Below are positions 17,792-25,709 of a stretch of 64,000 nucleotides of DNA, one piece after another. A model generated the notes under the pieces. That model saw only the letters and a program-made list of their open reading frames with translations. It was not told where the DNA came from and searched no databases. This DNA comes from Pandoraea anhela (lineage in GTDB: Bacteria > Pseudomonadota > Gammaproteobacteria > Burkholderiales > Burkholderiaceae): NCBI RefSeq assembly GCF_902459655.1, contig NZ_CABPSB010000005.1, positions 247,956 through 311,955 of the forward strand, given 5' to 3'. The first letter of the stretch is position 1. Every line of letters begins with the position of its first letter. Both the position numbers and the translations under genes were made by a program.

Positions 17792-18685
17792 ATGCTAAGT
17801 ATCCTGATCCCTACCTGGAACAATCTCCCGTTCCTGAAGCTTTGCATCGACAGCGTTCGACGCCATTCGGGCGAGGCGCACGAGATCCTCGTTCACGTGA
17901 ACGACGGCAGCGACGGCACGCTGGCGTGGGTGCGTGAACAAGGCCTGCGCTACACCCACAGCAGCGGCAACGTGGGTGTGTGCCTGGCGCTGAATCAGCT
18001 CGCCCCGCTGGCCTCGCACGACCAGCTGCTTTTCCTGAACGACGACATGTTCGTCACGCCCGGCTGGGACACCGCGCTTATCGACGCCGCCCGCGCGCTC
18101 GACACACCGGTCTATTACCTGTCCTCGGTGATGATCGAACCGAATGCCGGTGTGAGCAACCAAGTGGTCTCGAAGGATTTCGGCACCTCCGTGCAAACGT
18201 TCGACGAAGCCGCTCTGCTCGCCTTCGCCGCCTCGCTGAACCGCGACGACGTGAACGGCGTGCCGACGCAGCCGACCCTCGTGAGCCGCAGCCTGTGGCA
18301 TCTCGTGGGGGGCTACAGCATCGAGTTCGGGCCGGGGATGAGCAGCGACGACGACTTCCTGATGAAGCTATGGCTGGTGGGTTGCCGCACGTTCCGCATC
18401 GTCGGCAAGAGTGTCGTTTATCACTTCGGCTGCCGCTCAACCGGGCGCGTGGTGAAGAATCGCGGTAGCCGTGAATTCCTGATGAAGTGGGGGATGACGC
18501 AGGCGGAATTCAAGCGCGATTATCTCGACCGGGCAGGCACGCCGGAGGGCGCGGGACTACCGAACGTGCCGACGCCCAGCGGCAAGAGCCGCATCAAGCG
18601 CGCGCTGCATGGCAGCAAGCCCTACCCGCTGGAAGACCTCGCGCGCTGGGATGCCAACGTGCCGGCGCATCTGAAGCTGGACTGA
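17792..18685 (+). CDS. Glycosyltransferase family 2
   Basis: A 297-residue cytoplasmic glycosyltransferase with a GT-A fold. MLSILIPTWNNLPFLKLCIDSV is the usual N-terminus, HVNDGSDGT binds the nucleotide sugar, and FLNDDMFVTPGW carries the metal-binding DxD-type motif. DDDFLMKLWLVGCRTFRI matches the acceptor-side region. It is encoded 26 bases after the O-antigen ligase-like gene, probably in one transcript, so it is likely to decorate or build the lipopolysaccharide or glycan that the ligase handles. The start is ATG 17792, where the family N-terminus begins. Confidence 0.88.
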   Translation: MLSILIPTWNNLPFLKLCIDSVRRHSGEAHEILVHVNDGSDGTLAWVREQGLRYTHSSGNVGVCLALNQLAPLASHDQLLFLNDDMFVTPGWDTALIDAARALDTPVYYLSSVMIEPNAGVSNQVVSKDFGTSVQTFDEAALLAFAASLNRDDVNGVPTQPTLVSRSLWHLVGGYSIEFGPGMSSDDDFLMKLWLVGCRTFRIVGKSVVYHFGCRSTGRVVKNRGSREFLMKWGMTQAEFKRDYLDRAGTPEGAGLPNVPTPSGKSRIKRALHGSKPYPLEDLARWDANVPAHLKLD

Positions 18686-18876
18686 CGGCTCACCCGAAGA
18701 ACGGGCGACGGGCGGACCGCCGTCGACGTCGCGTCATTTGGGCGGGTGGGGCGAAGCAAGTGGATGGCGCATGCGCGCCCACGCATGTTCGAGCCGCTTC
18801 ACTGCGGGGCTGTCCGGGTGACGCGTCAACACGTCTTGGACGACCGACGGTCGTCCGTCATTGCATTCTAGGCGAC

Positions 18877-18899
18877 GAAACCCGGCTTGCCCGCCGGGT
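18877..18899 (-). terminator. Possible terminator downstream of yeiH-like gene
   Basis: On the minus strand ACCCGGC and GCCGGGT form a 7-bp stem around a six-base loop, followed by TTT. It lies about 70 bases after the transporter stop. A second small inverted repeat (GACGACC/GGTCGTC) is 25 bases further on. The T-tract is short, so this is tentative. Confidence 0.4.
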
Positions 18900-18970
18900 C
18901 TGCCCTACCCCTGAGCGCCTTGCGCCACCAGGACGTCGAAAGTCGGCGGGTCCGTCACACGCCGGTTCGA

Positions 18971-20032
18971 TCAGAGTTGCCCCATCGCCAGTTGTACGGC
19001 GAGGCTGCTCACCGACACCGCCGCCCAGACACCGAGGCCGAGCAGGATCGGACGCACGCCCGTCGAGGCCATGCGACGCAGGTTCGACGACAGGCCGATC
19101 GCGCTCAGCGCAACGATAATCAGAAACTCGGCGGCGTCGTGAATCCACGGCTGCATCGCAGCGGGCACCCACCCTGCCGTACGGAGCCCCGACGCGATCA
19201 GAAAACCGAGGATGAACCACGGGAAGATCCGCGCGAGGCTGAAGTTGCCGGCCCCGGCGCGCTTGGCGCGGTACGCCACGATGGCCGCCAGCGTCAGGCA
19301 GACCGGGATGATGAGCGTGGCGCGGGTGAGCTTGACGATGGTGGCGTAGTCGCCCGCCGCCTTGCTGTAGCTGTAACCGGCCGCCACGACCGACGACGTA
19401 TCGTTGATCGCCGTGCCCGCCCACATGCCGAAGCCGAGATCCGAGAGGTGAAGCGCATGGCCGAGCACCGGAAACAGCAGCACGGCGGCGATGTTGAACA
19501 GGAAGATGGTCGAGATGGCGAACGCCGTTTCGTGGTCGTCGGGCTTGACGATGGGCGTGACGGCGGCGATCGCCGAACCACCGCAGATCGCCGTGCCCAC
19601 GCCGATGAGCAGCTTGAGCTTGTCGGGCACGCCCAGCACACGCCCCAGCCCCCACGCCGACAGCCCGGCAGCGGTAATCGTCACGGCCGTGACGGCGAGC
19701 GATTCGAGCCCGGTATGTGCCACCTGCGACAGGCTCAGACCGAAGCCGAGCGCAATGATGGACCACTGAAGCACGTACTTCGCGGCGAACCTGATACCCG
19801 CTTCGTACCGCGCGCCGGGCGAGAAGAGGTTGCGCACGAGAATGCCGAGCAGAATGCCGAACACCGGACCGCCGACGAGCGGCATCTGACGCCCGAGCAA
19901 CAACGCAACGAAGGCAATGACGGTCGAGAGAATCAGGCCCGCCCACGGGTTGTGCTGATCGGGCACCAGCGTATCCGGCCGGCTCGCCGTTGCGGACGAA
20001 ACTGACGAAACGGCGTGGGTTTTTGTTGTCAT
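18971..20032 (-). CDS. YeiH family putative sulfate exporter (UPF0324)
   Basis: A 353-residue membrane protein with about ten hydrophobic segments. Family motifs are GPVFGILLGILVRN, GVGTAICGGSAIAA, FNIAAVLLFPVLGH and MWAGTAINDTSSVVAAGYSY. The family (Cons_hypoth698) is annotated as putative sulfate or sulfonate exporters. The start is ATG 20032, with AGGAG eight bases upstream; a GTG at 20041 is too close to that site. The upstream gap has nested inverted repeats. No LysR gene is adjacent, unlike the E. coli yeiH-yeiE arrangement. Confidence 0.9.
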   Translation of the reverse strand: MTTKTHAVSSVSSATASRPDTLVPDQHNPWAGLILSTVIAFVALLLGRQMPLVGGPVFGILLGILVRNLFSPGARYEAGIRFAAKYVLQWSIIALGFGLSLSQVAHTGLESLAVTAVTITAAGLSAWGLGRVLGVPDKLKLLIGVGTAICGGSAIAAVTPIVKPDDHETAFAISTIFLFNIAAVLLFPVLGHALHLSDLGFGMWAGTAINDTSSVVAAGYSYSKAAGDYATIVKLTRATLIIPVCLTLAAIVAYRAKRAGAGNFSLARIFPWFILGFLIASGLRTAGWVPAAMQPWIHDAAEFLIIVALSAIGLSSNLRRMASTGVRPILLGLGVWAAVSVSSLAVQLAMGQL

Positions 20033-20095
20033 TGCAGGCACTCCTTTCGAATGACTGCAAGTCTAAAAACTCCGCTTCAATAATAAAAATCGTTA

Positions 20096-20126
20096 TATCG
20101 GATACAAAATATCCAAATTTCCGATA
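20096..20126. promoter_or_regulatory. Nested inverted repeats, candidate operator
   Basis: TATCGGA (20096-20102) and TCCGATA (20120-20126) form an inverted repeat around an AT-rich centre, and a second one, GGATA/TATCC (20100-20104 and 20110-20114), is nested inside. The site lies in an AT-rich gap between the yeiH-like gene (left) and the isomerase gene (right), where a divergent regulator could bind. Confidence 0.45.
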
Positions 20127-20269
20127 GTGATATTCACGGCGCGTAACCCACTGATTTGATGGCACATTTTGCCTCGCCGACAGGCGTCGACCTTAGCCAG
20201 CTACACTGTGATGAGCGCCGGGCCGCCACATGGCCGACCAGAACGCAAAAACAAAGGAGACCGCGCATC

Positions 20270-20941
20270 ATGTCGCAAACCATGCCAACCGCCGGCGCCC
20301 CCGGTCGCCGTGCCCAGTGGTACTTCGATTTCGCCTCCCCGTTCGCCTATCTGCAATTCGAGCGCTTCGACACGCTCCCGCGCACACTGTCCATCGAGTT
20401 GAAACCGATCGTGCTCGGCGCCATCCTTGTTCATTTGCAGACGCAGGGGCCGGCGGAAACGCCGCATAAGCGCATCTTCACGTATCGCATGGCGCAGTTC
20501 CGTGCGGAACGGGACGGCATTCCCTACAAGATGCCGCCAGTGCATCCGTTTCACCCGATACGCGTGCTGCGGCTCGCGGTGTCGTTAGGGGCGACGCCTG
20601 ACGTCGTGCGTACGATCTTCCGCTTCATCTGGGCCGAGGGCCGCGACGTCACCGACGCGCGGGGCTGGGCCGAGCTGAGCGAGCGGCTTGGCCTCGGCGC
20701 CGAGGAAGCCATCGCCCGCGCGGAAGCCCCGGAAGTCAAAACGGCCTTGCGCGAGAACACCGAAGCGGCGATCGCCGCGGGTGTGTTCGGCGTGCCGACG
20801 TTTGCCTGTGAGGGAGAGCTGTATTGGGGCGACGACGCAACGGCGATGTTTCGCCACTGCCTTGCGCATCCCGAATGGCTGCAATCGCCGGACGTCAAAC
20901 GTCTGCAACAGGTGACGGTCGGTGTGCAACGCGAGCGCTAG
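20270..20941 (+). CDS. DsbA-family 2-hydroxychromene-2-carboxylate isomerase
   Basis: A 223-residue cytoplasmic protein of the DsbA/kappa-class glutathione transferase fold. WYFDFASPFAYLQFERF is the active-site N-terminus, where Ser replaces the Cys of DsbA. FGVPTFACEGELYWGDD is the conserved cis-Pro and C-terminal region. Characterised members isomerise 2-hydroxychromene-2-carboxylate in naphthalene breakdown with glutathione as cofactor, but many homologues have no known substrate. There are no naphthalene genes nearby, so the role is open. The start has AAAGGAGA just upstream of ATG 20270. Confidence 0.9.
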   Translation: MSQTMPTAGAPGRRAQWYFDFASPFAYLQFERFDTLPRTLSIELKPIVLGAILVHLQTQGPAETPHKRIFTYRMAQFRAERDGIPYKMPPVHPFHPIRVLRLAVSLGATPDVVRTIFRFIWAEGRDVTDARGWAELSERLGLGAEEAIARAEAPEVKTALRENTEAAIAAGVFGVPTFACEGELYWGDDATAMFRHCLAHPEWLQSPDVKRLQQVTVGVQRER

Positions 20942-20981
20942 GACGCCCTAGCGACCTAAGGCCGCAATGGCGGTGCTGCGA

Positions 20982-22316
20982 CTACTTCCCGGTCCCCAGC
21001 ACCAGCGGAAGCGAGACGGCGTCGGCCATGGCGGCATATCCGGCATCGCTCGGATGCGTGCCGTCTCCGCTATCCAGTCGCGGCAGCATACGGGTGGGCT
21101 GTGACGGATCGCGCAGGGCGGCATCGAAATCGATCACGCCGTCGAACCCACCATTGCCGACGCTGCTGCGAACCCATTGATTGACGGCCTCGCGCACCGC
21201 TTCGCGCTCGGGCGGCAGTTTCCCTGGCGGAATCGTGGTGCCGAGAATGCGCACGTTGCGCGCATGTGCCGCAGCGATCAGTTGCTGATACCCCCCGATC
21301 ATGTCAGGCGCCGTCACGATCACGTGAGGCACGTCGCAATCGAGGCCCGCGTGCGGCGGCACGTATCCGAAATTGATGTCGTTGATGCCGATCTGCACGA
21401 CAACCGTCTTCACGCCCGGTTGTTCAAGCGCGTCGCGGCGAAAACGCGCGACCAGCCGCTCACCGTAGCAGGCCGAGTCGTGCAGCAGCCGATTGCCGCT
21501 GATACCGAGATTGAGCACGGCCACGTCGCGGCGTCCCGCCGCTCCGAGACGCCGTGCGAGCCCGTCCGGCCAGCGACGGTTCGCGCCTACCGTGCTGCGC
21601 ATGCCGTCGGTGATCGAATCGCCGATGGCGACGATTGCGTGCGACGGCATCTCCGGCGTCACACTCAGCCCTGCGAGCCACAGCGTGTTCGTAAAGCGTG
21701 TAGGAAACGCCGACGCCGGCGCGTGATCGACGAAGTCGCCCGCGCCGCTCAGAAACGCGGTTTGCTGCGCGATCTTGTGCCATGTCGTCGGGGTCTTCGA
21801 TTCGCGCGTGAACAGACTGACCGCCAGCGGTGTGCCGGCGCGCACGGCGAACGGCACCGGGTCGCTCTCGAGCGACGCGCCCGGCGCGATATGCGCCACG
21901 GGCTGACCGCCGAACGTGAGACTGCGCAGGCTCGCGGCATCGACCGAAGCGCCCCGCAACGAGACCGCCAGCGTTGCGCGCTCGATGACGAGCGGCTGCG
22001 TGCCGTAGGCGTTCGAGAAGCGCACGCGAGCTTCGTTGCCGGAGAGCGTTGGAAAGAGGATCTGACGAACGGTACGCCCGCCCGCTGCGGGGGCACGGTT
22101 GAACGAGGGCGCGGCTGGATGCTGCGCGACCGCCTGCGGCGCCGTCGCCCACGCGCCGACGCGGGCATTCGAGGCGTTTTGGGCAGTTTGGGCAGTTTGG
22201 GCGACACCCGGCGACGCCGCCACCGTGGCGGCGACGGCGGCCACCGCGACGGCGCACCGCATGCGCGAAGCGCGGCGCCATGCATAGCAAAGGGCAGCGC
22301 GCACGACACGAGGCAT
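20982..22316 (-). CDS. Secreted SGNH/GDSL-type hydrolase
   Basis: An approximately 444-residue exported esterase-like enzyme. The N-terminus has a signal peptide (MRCAVAVAAVAATVAASPGVAQ within the first 45 residues), followed by a beta-rich domain and then the SGNH hydrolase domain. Block I is AIGDSITDG with the nucleophile Ser, block II is the Gly of NLGISGNR, block III is the Asn of VVQIGIND, and block V is the catalytic pair in DGTHPSDAGY. It probably removes acyl or acetyl groups from a carbohydrate or lipid in the periplasm or outside the cell. The start is uncertain: 22316 is preceded by GAGGG at eleven bases, while ATGs at 22439, 22370 and 22262 are also possible. It may share a transcript with the yfi genes upstream. 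Confidence 0.85.
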   Translation of the reverse strand: MPRVVRAALCYAWRRASRMRCAVAVAAVAATVAASPGVAQTAQTAQNASNARVGAWATAPQAVAQHPAAPSFNRAPAAGGRTVRQILFPTLSGNEARVRFSNAYGTQPLVIERATLAVSLRGASVDAASLRSLTFGGQPVAHIAPGASLESDPVPFAVRAGTPLAVSLFTRESKTPTTWHKIAQQTAFLSGAGDFVDHAPASAFPTRFTNTLWLAGLSVTPEMPSHAIVAIGDSITDGMRSTVGANRRWPDGLARRLGAAGRRDVAVLNLGISGNRLLHDSACYGERLVARFRRDALEQPGVKTVVVQIGINDINFGYVPPHAGLDCDVPHVIVTAPDMIGGYQQLIAAAHARNVRILGTTIPPGKLPPEREAVREAVNQWVRSSVGNGGFDGVIDFDAALRDPSQPTRMLPRLDSGDGTHPSDAGYAAMADAVSLPLVLGTGK

Positions 22317-22576
22317 TCGGGACAAGCCCTCGGCAGCGGAAAACCGGTGGTGCGGGAACGTCGGAAGCATCGGGGACATCGGAGCAGCGAGACAACGAGA
22401 CAGCGGAAGCGATCCCGAATCCGGGGCGGCAGCCGCCATTGTGCCTGATTGTGGCCGATGGCAAGGACTTACATTGCCTTTCAGGCGATCGGCAGCAGGC
22501 TCGGGCCGTCTTCGGTTCGATACGACGAAACGTCGTCCAACGCAACGCTGCCTGACCGAGCGCAGCCCACGGCACA

Positions 22577-23044
22577 TCAGCGTGTCGAAATCACGATGGC
22601 GACGCGCCGGTTCTGCGCCCGGCCGGCCGGCGTGCCGTTATCGGCGACCGGATTGCGCTTGCCTGCACCGATCGTCTGAATCCCCGCACGCTGCATGCCG
22701 GCGTCTGCCAGCACACTGGCGACGGCGTCGGCACGGCGAGCCGAGAGTTGCTCGTTGTAGGTGTCGCTGCCGACCGAGTCCGTGTAGCCATACACGCGTA
22801 CGGCGTCCAGCCCGACCCTCACGAGCGTGTGGCCGATGCGCGATACGGTGTCGCGCGCGGCGTCGCGCACCACGAACTTGTCGGTGTCGAACAACACCGT
22901 ATCGGACAGCCCGAACTCCCAGCCGTCATCCGTCTGTTGAAAGCCTTCCGCCTTGAGTGCGGTGATCTGCGCCGGGGTGAGGCCATGCACCGGTGTGGTC
23001 TGGCAGCCGGCCAGCGCCCCGAGCGCGAGCAGGCAGACGAGCAT
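22577..23044 (-). CDS. yfiB: OmpA-family outer-membrane lipoprotein, YfiB-like
   Basis: A 155-residue lipoprotein if it starts at ATG 23044. The lipobox LGALAGC ends at Cys 14, and the C-terminal OmpA peptidoglycan-binding domain has DTVLFDTDKFVV, VYGYTDSVGSDTYNEQLSARRADAV and GTPAGRAQNRRVAI. In the YfiBNR system, YfiB sits in the outer membrane, captures the periplasmic repressor YfiR and so releases the diguanylate cyclase YfiN. Here it is the last gene after yfiR and yfiN. The signal sequence from ATG 23044 lacks a positive residue; a TTG start at 23161, after GGGGA, would give a longer, basic leader and is a real alternative. Confidence 0.8.
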   Translation of the reverse strand: MLVCLLALGALAGCQTTPVHGLTPAQITALKAEGFQQTDDGWEFGLSDTVLFDTDKFVVRDAARDTVSRIGHTLVRVGLDAVRVYGYTDSVGSDTYNEQLSARRADAVASVLADAGMQRAGIQTIGAGKRNPVADNGTPAGRAQNRRVAIVISTR

Positions 23045-23246
23045 GAGCGTGCGGCGGGTGGCGGTACAGAAGGGATAGAGGGCGCGGAAGGTGCAGAAGA
23101 TGCCGAAACTGAAAGCGCTATTCGAAGCGCAGTCACGTGTGTGATGAGTGCTCAAAACCAATCCCCGTTGCGGTGTGAAATCCGGTCGTCGTTTCCGGTC
23201 GTCGTTTCCGGTTGTCTTTTGTTCAGCTCAGGTGTTGCTCGCCGCC

Positions 23247-24740
23247 TTATCTTTTGGGGCTTTCCGCAACATGCCAGGTGCCCTGGCCGGCACGTTTGGC
23301 CTGGTACATCGCCGCATCTGCCGCACGCAGCAGCGCGCAGGCATCGTCCGCATGCGTCGGGTACAACGCGACGCCGATGCTCATCGACGTGACCAGTTCA
23401 CCGCCGTTGGTCCCGTCAGGCAGCGAGATCGGCCTGTCCATCGCGGCGAGCAGCGTCTGCGCGAGGCGCACGGCGTTGGACGTCTGACGTACGCCCGGCA
23501 GCATCACGGCAAACTCGTCGCCGCCCAGGCGCGCCACCAGATCGCCCTCGCGCAACGGCTGACGCAGCCGCTCGGCGATGGCGACCAGCACGGCGTCGCC
23601 GGCGTCGTGCCCGAGCCGGTCGTTGATGTCCTTGAACCGGTTGCTATCGAGATACAGCAGCGCGACGTGCGTACCTGACTCACGTGCCTCCACAAGCGCC
23701 TGCGCCAGACGCGACTCGAAGTAAGCGCGGTTCGGCAGGCCCGTCAGCGGATCGTGATTCGCCTGATGGGCAAGCGTGGCGTTCTGAGCACGCAAATGGT
23801 TCTGCCAGCCTTCGAATTCGTCGAGCAATGCGTTGAAGTCGTCGCCCAGTTCCTTGAGCTCGGCAATCGGCGTGGCCGCCACACGCTCATGGAACGCACG
23901 TTCGCGACGCACCGCGTGGGCGACTTCCGCCAGCGCGCGCAACGGTTTGACGATATCGCGATGCATACGATTGGCGAGCGCGTTCGCGACGGCGAACGTA
24001 ATCAGCAAGCATGCCAGCACGCCGCCGATTCCGCTCATCAGGAAAACGAAGAACTGCTTGCCCTGCCCCTGCACTTCGATATGACCGACGATTTGGTCGT
24101 CGTGACGAATGGGCAGCGTGACCGGCCCCGGCATCGCGATATCGGCGACGGTGCGCTCGATTTGCGACAACGTGCCGCCCTCGCGACGCCGCCACATTGC
24201 GAACTGCGCGTTGCGCGCGTCGAGCACGCGCACTTGCACCACATCCTCGTCGTGCGCGATGAGTGCGACGGCCTCCTGTGCGGCGACCCGGTCGCCGAAC
24301 ACGACGGCGGCTTCGGCGGTGTAGGCCAGAGAGCGTCCGATGAGCAACAGGTTGTTCTCGGCGTAGGCGCGCAGCGCGATCCACGCGACCACCGAGAGCG
24401 AGAGCGCCGCAAGCACCACAGCGGAGACGGCCAGACGCAGATGTGTGCGTCTTAGCACCCGTTGGAGCGATGGCCGCCTGGGGTGCGCGGGCGGCGCGGC
24501 CGCCGACAGCGTTGAAGTCGCTGAGGCAGTGGAGGCCGCCGAAGTCGTCGGGGCCTGCGCCGGCCCGCCCGCCGCCGCCGCCGCTGCCGCTGCCGACACC
24601 GACGCCGACGCCGACGCCGACAGCGGCGGATCGTGCGCGGCGGCGGCCTTATCGACGGCGCCTTGCGGCGGCAACAGTCCGGCGACGGGCACGCCCGGTC
24701 CGGCAGGGGGAGGATGGGCTGGAGGGAATTGGGTTGTCAT
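23247..24740 (-). CDS. yfiN: Diguanylate cyclase, CHASE8-HAMP-GGDEF (YfiN/TpbB)
   Basis: A 497-residue inner-membrane enzyme that makes cyclic di-GMP. After an Ala/Pro-rich cytoplasmic head of about 90 residues comes TM1 (LRLAVSAVVLAALSLSVVAWIAL), then a periplasmic CHASE8-like sensor (AYAENNLLLIGRSLAYTAEAAVVFGD), TM2, a HAMP helix, and a GGDEF domain with intact signature LGGDEFAVMLPG at about residue 408. An RXXD-type inhibitory site is not obvious upstream of it. The ATG overlaps the yfiR stop (ATGA), and GGGGA precedes it. In Pseudomonas, YfiR blocks this enzyme through the periplasmic domain. The head has (SA)n and poly-Ala repeats coded by GCCGAC-like units. Confidence 0.9.
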   Translation of the reverse strand: MTTQFPPAHPPPAGPGVPVAGLLPPQGAVDKAAAAHDPPLSASASASVSAAAAAAAAGGPAQAPTTSAASTASATSTLSAAAPPAHPRRPSLQRVLRRTHLRLAVSAVVLAALSLSVVAWIALRAYAENNLLLIGRSLAYTAEAAVVFGDRVAAQEAVALIAHDEDVVQVRVLDARNAQFAMWRRREGGTLSQIERTVADIAMPGPVTLPIRHDDQIVGHIEVQGQGKQFFVFLMSGIGGVLACLLITFAVANALANRMHRDIVKPLRALAEVAHAVRRERAFHERVAATPIAELKELGDDFNALLDEFEGWQNHLRAQNATLAHQANHDPLTGLPNRAYFESRLAQALVEARESGTHVALLYLDSNRFKDINDRLGHDAGDAVLVAIAERLRQPLREGDLVARLGGDEFAVMLPGVRQTSNAVRLAQTLLAAMDRPISLPDGTNGGELVTSMSIGVALYPTHADDACALLRAADAAMYQAKRAGQGTWHVAESPKR

Positions 24741-25381
24741 GGTGTCCCCGGTTTTCGCGCCAGCTTCAGCACGTTCGGGTGGACACGTACGCCGCTGCGC
24801 GCGACAGTGTCGAGGTTGATATCGAAAGTCACCCGGTCGGCGTCGACATTCAGGCAAAACATCGCACCGAGTGTGCAAGAGTCGTTACGCTCGCTGATCG
24901 TGAGCACGGGATGACCGGCGAGTGAAGCCAGTAACTGACGGCGTTCGGTATCGCTGACGGCGCCAAGATACAACGCATCGCACAACGAACCGATGTCGGG
25001 TTCCGTAACGGACAGCCGCTGCGCGTCGACGAGCGGCGCGTTACCGGACGGCTGACCGGCCGGTTGGGGCGCGAGCAGGTCGCGAGCGTAATCGGTATTG
25101 CCGACCACGCACAGGCGCACTTTCGCTGGCGGCGTCGGCCAGCGCGTGAAGCTGACGATGCCGAGCACGACTTGCCTTACGTGCGCTTCGCGTGCGGCGG
25201 CAGATGGAGAGGCAGACGAAGGTGAAGATGAGGGCGGGGCTGCGCCCCCTGCGCCGACGCCGGTAGACGTTTGCGCCATGGCATCGCTGAGCGCGGCCAA
25301 GCTCAGCATCAGCAGGCAGAGCAGCAGACGCGCGCGCCAATGCAGAACCGCGCGGCATTCCCGTCGCAGGCCCCGTGTCAT
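24737..25381 (-). CDS. yfiR: YfiR-family periplasmic repressor of YfiN
   Basis: A 214-residue exported protein. The signal peptide is WRARLLLCLLMLSLAALSDAMAQ, followed by a Ser/Pro linker and the YfiR domain (VVLGIVSFTRWP, RLCVVGNTDYA, SDTERRQLLASLAGHPVLTISER, then the C-terminal DINLDTVARSGVRVHPNVLKLAR). Four cysteines (RLC, SLC, SC, FC) fit the two disulfides of this family, which links its state to periplasmic redox. It should hold YfiN inactive in the periplasm. The start at ATG 25381 is chosen to give a normal signal peptide; no strong ribosome binding site is seen. Its stop overlaps the yfiN start. Confidence 0.85.
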   Translation of the reverse strand: MTRGLRRECRAVLHWRARLLLCLLMLSLAALSDAMAQTSTGVGAGGAAPPSSSPSSASPSAAAREAHVRQVVLGIVSFTRWPTPPAKVRLCVVGNTDYARDLLAPQPAGQPSGNAPLVDAQRLSVTEPDIGSLCDALYLGAVSDTERRQLLASLAGHPVLTISERNDSCTLGAMFCLNVDADRVTFDINLDTVARSGVRVHPNVLKLARKPGTP

Positions 25382-25709
25382 GCCGCTCGTCTTTATCCAG
25401 ACGTTCCAGACGTTATGCAATGCCGTCTTCCCTCGTTGCCGAAATGTCCGTGTGTCGCGGATCGCCGGCGTCAGGCCGCATGATACCGAAGGGCTCGACA
25501 TCCGGCGAGCCATCGCCCCCCTTTCGACCTCGCGTTTTCCCTTGCCCGAAAGCGCTCGCAACGTGGCAGAATGGGGTTCATAACCAATTGAAAATCAAAA
25601 GGAATCGGGCGATTCGATCGCTCGATTATCGAGATAACATCGCGACGCCAGGGAGGTGTTGCATGACGTTCCTGAATTCCGGTCGGGCCGGCTTTCGGGA
25701 GGTGCGGAC

